Shown in pieces: positions 58,519 through 64,000 of a stretch of DNA of 64,000 nucleotides. Every line of letters begins with the position of its first letter. Positions within the stretch are counted from its first letter, which is position 1. The notes under the pieces are model-generated. The model was not told where the DNA came from, did not search any database, and was given only the letters and a program-made list of their open reading frames with translations. The position numbers and the translations under genes are program-made. Origin of the DNA: Gammaproteobacteria bacterium (GTDB taxonomy: Bacteria; Pseudomonadota; Gammaproteobacteria; Steroidobacterales; Steroidobacteraceae); assembly GCA_005878835.1 (NCBI GenBank), contig VBMV01000060.1:1-64000 (forward strand). The letters are read 5' to 3'.

Positions 58519-59628
58519 ATGCGCGTCGGGGTTCCGCGGGAAATCAAGATTCATGAATACCGCGTCGGCCTGGTGCCGGCGGGAGTGCGCGAGCTGGTGG
58601 CCGCCGGACACGAAGTCCTCGTCGAGAGCGGCGCCGGCAACGGCATCGGAGTCGACGACGCCCAGTTCCGCGCCGCCGGGGCCGCGATCGCCGCGCGCGC
58701 CAGCGAAGTCTTCGAGCGCGCCGACCTGGTGGTCAAGGTCAAGGAGCCGCAACCGGCCGAGTGCGAGATGTTGCGCCAGGGCCAGGTGCTGTTCACCTAC
58801 CTGCACCTGGCCGCCGACCCGGCGCAGGCCAGGGCTCTGATGAAGTCCGGCGTCACCGCCATCGCCTACGAGACGGTCACGGCGCCCAACGGTTCGCTGC
58901 CGCTGCTCACGCCCATGAGCGAGGTGGCGGGCCGTATGTCGATCCAGGTGGGAGCGGCCAGCCTGCAGAAGGCCAATGGCGGCTTCGGCATCCTGCTCGG
59001 CGGGGTGCCGGGTGTGCCGCCGGCGAAAGTCGTGATCCTCGGCGGTGGCGTCGCGGGTACCCACGCGGCGGACATGGCGGTCGGCCTGCGCGCCGACGTC
59101 ACGGTGGTCGACCGCTCGGTCGATCGACTGCGCGAGCTGTCGGCCATGTTCGGCCCGGCGCTGCGCACGGAGTACTCGACCACCGCCACCATCGAGCGGC
59201 TGGTGCGCGATGCCGACCTCGTCGTCGGGGCCGTGCTGGTGGCCGGAGCCACCGCGCCCAAACTCCTCACCCGCGCCATGCTCTCGACCATGAAACCCGG
59301 CGCGGTGCTGGTCGACATCTCCATCGACCAGGGCGGCTGCTTCGAGACCAGCCGGCCCACGACCCACGCGGAGCCGACCTTCGTGGTGGACGGTGTCATC
59401 CACTACTGTGTCGCCAACATGCCCGGCGCGGTTCCCCGCACCTCGACGCTCGCGCTCACCAACGCAACACTCCCCTACGTGCGCGCGCTGGCCGACCTGG
59501 GCTGGCAGGCGGCGCTCGGGCGCGACCCCGGGCTCGCCGCGGGTCTCAACGTGCACGCGGGGGAGATCACGCACGAGGTGGTCGCGAAGGCGCTCGGGCT
59601 GAAGGCCCGACACCCGGCCGGCCGCTGA
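58519..59628 (+). CDS. ald: Alanine dehydrogenase
   Basis: A 369-residue protein with all Ald landmarks: [20 protein letters not shown], the substrate Lys in [10 protein letters not shown], the catalytic His in [25 protein letters not shown], the NAD motif [17 protein letters not shown] and [16 protein letters not shown]. It interconverts L-alanine and pyruvate plus ammonia with NAD. GGAGG precedes ATG 58519. Regulated, by position, by the divergent Lrp-type protein. Confidence 0.96.
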   Translation: MRVGVPREIKIHEYRVGLVPAGVRELVAAGHEVLVESGAGNGIGVDDAQFRAAGAAIAARASEVFERADLVVKVKEPQPAECEMLRQGQVLFTYLHLAADPAQARALMKSGVTAIAYETVTAPNGSLPLLTPMSEVAGRMSIQVGAASLQKANGGFGILLGGVPGVPPAKVVILGGGVAGTHAADMAVGLRADVTVVDRSVDRLRELSAMFGPALRTEYSTTATIERLVRDADLVVGAVLVAGATAPKLLTRAMLSTMKPGAVLVDISIDQGGCFETSRPTTHAEPTFVVDGVIHYCVANMPGAVPRTSTLALTNATLPYVRALADLGWQAALGRDPGLAAGLNVHAGEITHEVVAKALGLKARHPAGR

Positions 59629-59732
59629 CTCGCCGCTCGCCGCGCCCAGGGTCCCTACAAAGGGAGGTGGCCCTTTCGCCGGGCGGCCGCTACGCTACGC
59701 GCCGCGCTGATTACCACCAGGAGGCTCCCGTG

Positions 59733-60308
59733 ATGAAGATTGCGCTGCCGGCTGCAATGCTGGCGCTTGCGGCAGGTTCCGTCCTCGCCGAGCCCGTGAC
59801 ATATCCGATCGACCCGGCCCACACCTATCCGAGCTTCGAGGCGGATCACTTCGGCGGGATGTCGGTGTGGCGCGGCAAGTTCGACAAGACTTCCGGGACG
59901 ATCGTGCTGGACAAGCAGAAGGGGACCGGGACGGTGGATATTACCGTGGACACCTCCTCCATCGACTTCGGCATGCCCAAGCTCAACGAGCACGCGAGAT
60001 CCGCCGAGATGTTCGACGTGGAGAAGTATCCCACCGCGACCTACAAGGGCACGCTGGCCGGCTTCAAGAACGGCGCGCCGACAGAGGTGGACGGGCAGTT
60101 CACCCTGCACGGCGTGACCCATCCGCTGAAGCTCACCATCAATCAGTTCAAGTGCATGACTTACCCGATGGACAAGAAGGAGCACTGCGGTGCCGATGCC
60201 TCGGCGAGCTTCAACCGCGCCGATTACGGCATCAAGTTCGGCGACACCTACGGCTTCAAGATGGATGTGAAGCTCGCGATCCAGGTCGAGGCGGTCCACG
60301 CGAGCTGA
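59733..60308 (+). CDS. YceI-family periplasmic protein
   Basis: A 191-residue protein with a signal peptide ending VLAEPV and a YceI lipocalin-like barrel: YPIDPAHTYPSFEADHFGG, GTVDITVDTSSIDFG and FTLHGVTHPLKLTI. Two cysteines (FKCMTYPMDKKEHCGAD) are typical of this subgroup. YceI barrels bind isoprenoids or amphiphiles. AGGAGG precedes the start; GTG 59730 is an alternative. Confidence 0.93.
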   Translation: MKIALPAAMLALAAGSVLAEPVTYPIDPAHTYPSFEADHFGGMSVWRGKFDKTSGTIVLDKQKGTGTVDITVDTSSIDFGMPKLNEHARSAEMFDVEKYPTATYKGTLAGFKNGAPTEVDGQFTLHGVTHPLKLTINQFKCMTYPMDKKEHCGADASASFNRADYGIKFGDTYGFKMDVKLAIQVEAVHAS

Positions 60309-60361
60309 AAGGCGCGCGGCGAGCGCGCGCCGCTCTGTCCGACGCCGCAGCGTGCGAATCT

Positions 60362-61456
60362 TCAGCTCACCCGGGCCGCGACCTCGCCGGCGATGGCCAG
60401 CGAGGCCGTGAGGCCCGGCGACTCGATTCCAAACAGGTTGACCACCGGCGGCACGCCGTGGGTGTGCGCATCATCGATGCGAAAATCCGCGGCGGCTTGC
60501 GTCGGAGCGAAGATCCTGGCGCGCACGCCGGCATAAGCCGGCTGCAACGCGCCGTCCGGGAGCTCGGGCCAGTAGCGACGGATGGCCGCATAGAACGCCG
60601 CGGCGCGCCGCCCGTCCACTGCGTATTCGCACGCCTCGATCCACTGCACGTCCGGTCCGAAGCGCGCCCGCCCCGCCAGGTCCAGGCACAGGTGTATGCC
60701 GAGCCCGCCCGCTTCGGGCAGCGGATAGATCAGTCGCTGAAACGGCGCGGGGGCGTTGAGCGTGAAGTAGTTGCCCTTGGCAAAGTACGCCACCGGGATG
60801 TGCAGCGGCGGAAAGCCCTCCATCAGGCGCGCCACCGCCGGCGCCTGCACCCCGGCGCAGTTGACGAGCGTGCGGGCACGCAGCACCGGTTCGGCGCCAT
60901 TTACGCCGATGTCCACCGCGCGCTCCTCGAGCACCACGCGCGTGACGGTACTGGCGCACACGAGCGTCGCGCCGTAGCGCTCTGCCTCCCCGAGGAGCGC
61001 CAGCATCAGAGCGTGTGAATCGACGATGCCGGTGAGGGGTGAATGCAGCGCCCCGGCACAGGAGAGTCCTGGCTCGAGCGCCAGAGCCTGGGGGCGGCTC
61101 AGGAGTGTCAGTTCCACGCCATTGGCGCGCGCCGCGGCGGCAATCCGGGTCAGCTCGGGAAGCTGCGCCTCGCTGGTGGCGACGATGAGCTTGCCGCAGC
61201 GCCGATGGGCGATGGCGCGCTCGCGACAGAACTCGTACAGGCGCTCACGGCCCGCGACGCACAGGCGTGCCTTGAGCGAGCCGCGCGGATAGTAGATGCC
61301 GGCGTGGATCACCTCGCTGTTGCGCGAGCTGGCGCCGGTGCCGAAGCGCCCGGCGGCTTCGAGAATCAGGACCTCGCGGCCCCGCAGCGCGAGCTCCCGC
61401 GCCACCGCGAGCCCGACCACGCCCGCCCCGACCACGATCACATCCGCGCTGTCCAT
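60362..61456 (-). CDS. FAD-dependent oxidoreductase, L-2-hydroxyglutarate oxidase (LhgO)-like
   Basis: A 364-residue DAO-family flavoprotein: VIVVGAGVVGLAVARELALR, SSRNSEVIHAGIYYPRGSLK (hallmark of the L2HGDH/LhgO family), GALHSPLTGIVDSHALMLAL and the C-terminal NLFGIESPGLTASLAIA. It oxidises 2-hydroxyglutarate or a similar 2-hydroxy acid, with electrons to quinone or oxygen. The start at ATG 61456 is fixed by the dinucleotide motif; the frame runs on open far upstream only because it is antisense to the next gene. Confidence 0.9.
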   Translation of the reverse strand: MDSADVIVVGAGVVGLAVARELALRGREVLILEAAGRFGTGASSRNSEVIHAGIYYPRGSLKARLCVAGRERLYEFCRERAIAHRRCGKLIVATSEAQLPELTRIAAAARANGVELTLLSRPQALALEPGLSCAGALHSPLTGIVDSHALMLALLGEAERYGATLVCASTVTRVVLEERAVDIGVNGAEPVLRARTLVNCAGVQAPAVARLMEGFPPLHIPVAYFAKGNYFTLNAPAPFQRLIYPLPEAGGLGIHLCLDLAGRARFGPDVQWIEACEYAVDGRRAAAFYAAIRRYWPELPDGALQPAYAGVRARIFAPTQAAADFRIDDAHTHGVPPVVNLFGIESPGLTASLAIAGEVAARVS

Positions 61457-61567
61457 TCGCCGCCAGTGTAGCGGCTCACCGCCGCGTGGCGGTGTCACGG
61501 CGCACGCGCGGCGCGCGCCGGGTCGTACAATGCGCGCATTCGCGCCGTCGCTCGCCCGGAGGAACAA

Positions 61568-63643
61568 GTGCCCGCCGTGAACTATCGCCTGGAAGGCGAG
61601 GTCGCCGTGCTGACGATCGCCAATCCGCCGGTGAATGCCCTGAGTCTCGCGGTGCGCGAAGGGCTGCTGCAGGGGCTGCAACGGGCCGAACAGGATCGGG
61701 CCGTGCGCTCGGTGGTGGTGACGGGGGCCGACGGCACGTTCGCCGCCGGCGCGGATATCAATGAGGTGGCCTCGGGCCTGGTGCTGAAGTCGCCCATCAC
61801 GCGCGAGGTGCAGGCGAAGATGGAGGCGGGCACGAAACCCATCGTGGCCGCGATCGAGGGCGTGGCTCTCGGCGGTGGCTTCGAGCTGGCGCTCGCCTGC
61901 CACTGGCGGGTCGCCGCCGCGAGCGCCAGGGTCGGCCTGCCGGAGGTGAAGCTCGGGCTGATCCCGGGCGCGGGCGGCACGCAGCGCTTCACGCGCCTCG
62001 CAGGGCCGCAGGCGGCACTGGAAGCCATCACCTCCGGCGCCCACCTGAGCGCCTCGCGCGCGCTCGAGCTGGGCCTGGTGGACGAGCTCGCCGAGCCGGC
62101 ACTCGCCGGCGCACTCGCGCTCGCGCGGCGGGCCGCCGGCGAACGGCGCCCGCTGCGGATCGCGAGCGATCTGACCGAGCGCATTCGCGACGTGAGTCCG
62201 GAGCTGTTCGCCGCGTTTCGGCGCCGGCTCGAGCCTAAGGCGCGCGGGCAACTCGCGCCCTGGAGAATCGTCGACAGCATCGAAGCCGCCTGCACGCTGC
62301 CGAAAGAGGCGGCGTTCGCGCGCGAACGCGGGTATTTCATCGAGTGCCGCGACAGCCCGCAGCGCCGGGCGCTGGTACACGTCTTTTTCGCCGAGCGGGA
62401 GGCACGCAAGATTCCGGGCCTCGGCGCGCAGGTGAGCGCGCTGCCGATCCGGCGTGCCGCGGTGATCGGCGCCGGCACCATGGGCGCCGGCATCGCCATG
62501 ACATTCGCCAACGCCGGCATTCCGGTGTCGGTGCTGGAGCTGTCGGGCGAGGCGCTCGAGCGGGGCTTGAGCCTCGTGCGCAGCCACTACGACGGCTCGG
62601 TGGCGCGCGGCAGCCTGACGCGCGAGCGCGCCGAGCGCGCGCTCGCCCTGATTCAGGGCGTCACAGAGTACCCGGCGCTCGGCACCGCGGACATCGTCAT
62701 CGAGGCGGTGTTCGAGGACCTGAAGGTGAAGCAGGAGGTGTTCGCCAGGCTCGATCAGGCGGCGGCGCCGCACGCCATTCTCGCCACCAACACCTCGAGC
62801 CTCGACATCGACGCGATCGCCGCCAGCACCTCGCGCCCCGGGCAGGTGGTGGGCACGCATTTCTTCAGTCCCGCGAACGTCATGAGGCTGCTCGAGAACG
62901 TGCGCGGCCAACACACCTCGCCGCAGACCATCGCGACCGTGATGGCGCTCGCCAGGACCCTCGGCAAGATCGCGGTACTCGCGGGCAACTGCGACGGCTT
63001 CATCGGCAATCGCATGCTGATGTTCTACGGGGCGGAGGCCGAATTCCTGCTCGAAGAAGGGGCCACGCCCGAGCAGATCGATCGCGTCATGGAGGATTTC
63101 GGTTTCGCGATGGGGCCGCTGGCGGTACGGGACCTGGCCGGGAACGATGTGGGCCTGGCCATTCGCAAGGGCCGCAGGCTGCCTCCCGATGAGCGCCGCT
63201 CGCCGATCCTGGAGCGCCTGGTGGGCGAGGGACGGCTGGGTCAGAAGGCGGGTCAGGGCTTCTACCGTTACGAGGGACGCACGCGCACCCCGGACGCGGA
63301 GGTGTTGGCGCTCATCGAGGCGGTATCGCGCGATCTTGGCATCGAGCGCCGTCAGATCCCCGATGAGGAAATTCTCGACCGGCTGCTGCACCCGCTGGTG
63401 AACGAAGGCGCGCGCATCGTCGAAGAGGGCATCGCCATACGCGCCAGCGACGTGGACGTCGTGTATGTGAACGGCTACGGGTTCCCGGCCTACAAGGGCG
63501 GCCCGATGTACTGGGGGCAGCAGGCGGGGCTCGCGCGGGTGGTGCAGACCATGCGCCGCCTCGCGCCGACACACGGCGCGCGCTGGCGTCCGGCACCCCT
63601 GCTGGAGCGCCTGGCAGCCTCCGGCAAGGGTTGGAGCGACTGA
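61568..63643 (+). CDS. Bifunctional enoyl-CoA hydratase/3-hydroxyacyl-CoA dehydrogenase (FadJ-like)
   Basis: A 691-residue protein. Residues 1-185 form a crotonase domain, with both catalytic Glu segments present (GGGFELALACHWR and GLPEVKLGLIPGAGGTQR). The 3-hydroxyacyl-CoA dehydrogenase starts at about residue 298 (GAGTMGAGIAMTFANAGI), with TNTSSLDIDAIA, HFFSPANVMRLLE and the C-terminal duplicated domain. It resembles the monomeric peroxisomal-type bifunctional enzyme and short-chain FadJ. GTG 61568 has GGAGG upstream. No thiolase gene is adjacent. Confidence 0.93.
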   Translation: MPAVNYRLEGEVAVLTIANPPVNALSLAVREGLLQGLQRAEQDRAVRSVVVTGADGTFAAGADINEVASGLVLKSPITREVQAKMEAGTKPIVAAIEGVALGGGFELALACHWRVAAASARVGLPEVKLGLIPGAGGTQRFTRLAGPQAALEAITSGAHLSASRALELGLVDELAEPALAGALALARRAAGERRPLRIASDLTERIRDVSPELFAAFRRRLEPKARGQLAPWRIVDSIEAACTLPKEAAFARERGYFIECRDSPQRRALVHVFFAEREARKIPGLGAQVSALPIRRAAVIGAGTMGAGIAMTFANAGIPVSVLELSGEALERGLSLVRSHYDGSVARGSLTRERAERALALIQGVTEYPALGTADIVIEAVFEDLKVKQEVFARLDQAAAPHAILATNTSSLDIDAIAASTSRPGQVVGTHFFSPANVMRLLENVRGQHTSPQTIATVMALARTLGKIAVLAGNCDGFIGNRMLMFYGAEAEFLLEEGATPEQIDRVMEDFGFAMGPLAVRDLAGNDVGLAIRKGRRLPPDERRSPILERLVGEGRLGQKAGQGFYRYEGRTRTPDAEVLALIEAVSRDLGIERRQIPDEEILDRLLHPLVNEGARIVEEGIAIRASDVDVVYVNGYGFPAYKGGPMYWGQQAGLARVVQTMRRLAPTHGARWRPAPLLERLAASGKGWSD

Positions 63644-63645
63644 CC

Positions 63646-64000
63646 ATGCAACGCGCACGCACGCTCGCGGTGATCACGGCGACGCTGGTGCTGGTCAGTG
63701 CCGCGCACGCGGACGCGCCGGCGGGCAACGAGCACGCCGCGCCCCGCGTGCCCGCAAGCATTGCGGAGTGGGCTCGCGGGGCCTCCCTGTTCCAGGGACT
63801 GGGTGATTTTCACCGCGCGGTGACGACCTCGGTGCCGCTCGCACAGCAGTACTTCGATCAGGGCATGCGCTTCCTGTGGGCGTTCAATCACGACGAGTCG
63901 ACCCGCTCCTTTGCCCGCGCCGCCCAGCTCGATCCGGCGTGCGCCGCGTGCTACTGGGGCGTGGCGCTCACCGTAGGACCGAACTACAACGTTGCGGCGC
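63646..64000 (+). CDS. Exported TPR protein, cut by window edge
   Basis: The frame opens at ATG 63646, two bases after the FadJ-like stop, and is open to the window end (118 codons). A signal peptide (TLAVITATLVLVSAAHADAP) is followed by TPR-like helices (YFDQGMRFLWAFNHDESTRS, then ARAAQLDPACAACYWGVAL). The AFNHDE/CxxCYWG pattern is typical of large periplasmic TPR proteins of unknown function found widely in environmental proteobacteria. Confidence 0.85.
   Translation, partial: MQRARTLAVITATLVLVSAAHADAPAGNEHAAPRVPASIAEWARGASLFQGLGDFHRAVTTSVPLAQQYFDQGMRFLWAFNHDESTRSFARAAQLDPACAACYWGVALTVGPNYNVAA

Noticed and set aside
61457-63658. N-terminal extension of the LhgO-like frame over the FadJ-like gene
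   Set aside because: The extension is antisense to a clear bifunctional enzyme; the flavoprotein's dinucleotide motif fixes the start at 61456.
1-64000. CRISPR array, rRNA, complete tRNA, transposase or integrase
   Set aside because: No regularly spaced repeats, rRNA-like sequence, full cloverleaf or recombinase domain was seen on either strand; only T-arm-like fragments were found.

Overview
The window looks like chromosomal DNA of a high-GC gammaproteobacterium. The arn lipid A operon, murJ, HutF/HutG, CstA and an AruH/AruI pair all fit that group. A Steroidobacter/Xanthomonadales-like host is my guess from general resemblance only. No rRNA or complete tRNA gene, integrase, transposase or CRISPR array was seen.

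The left quarter (about 1-15.2 kb) is an accessory region, visibly less GC-rich and with more frame damage than the rest. It begins with a truncated LysR regulator and a divergent AhpD-like protein. A decayed alpha/beta hydrolase-TPR gene follows. Three TIR-domain genes then alternate with three copies of one repeat unit. Each unit carries a HigB-HigA toxin-antitoxin cassette with a promoter-operator and a tRNA T-arm-like fragment. Copy 1 is intact, copy 2 has lost the toxin, and copy 3 has lost both. The TIR genes are a TIR-TM-PEGA-SUMF1-alpha/beta hydrolase fusion and two TIR-(TolB-N-like)-TPR proteins. A TPR exoprotein, a DUF924 protein and a GST sit among them. I regard this TIR/HigBA array as the most interesting part of the window.

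From 15.2 to 19.9 kb lies a signalling group: a BON lipoprotein, a degenerate GGDEF protein, a CHASE3-type histidine kinase, a stand-alone receiver and a NarL-type response regulator. Two matching 18-bp dyads resembling GacA/UvrY boxes occur there.

From 19.9 to 33.7 kb are catabolic genes for quaternary amines and amino acids. They comprise a 4-hydroxyproline set (epimerase, DHDPS-family deaminase, FAD dehydrogenase, TauE-type permease), an arginine transaminase/decarboxylase pair (aruH/aruI) and an L-carnitine set. The carnitine set has a dehydrogenase-thioesterase fusion, acyl-CoA dehydrogenase, CaiD-like hydratase, ADP-forming CoA ligase, thioesterase and BKACE. The two ends of the carnitine set share a probable operator.

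From 33.9 to 41.7 kb are murJ, a beta-barrel protein, hutG and hutF, then cstA with its small YbdD partner and an orphan ExbB/MotA-type protein. From 41.8 to 49 kb is a complete but rearranged arn (L-Ara4N lipid A) operon in which arnA is split into two genes and arnD carries a frameshift. It runs directly into a TolC/adaptor/RND efflux operon, a sigma factor and a small membrane protein (49-55.5 kb). The right end holds a quinone oxidoreductase, a fatty acid desaturase, a divergent Lrp/alanine dehydrogenase pair, YceI, an LhgO-like oxidase, a FadJ-like beta-oxidation enzyme and the start of a TPR protein cut by the window edge.
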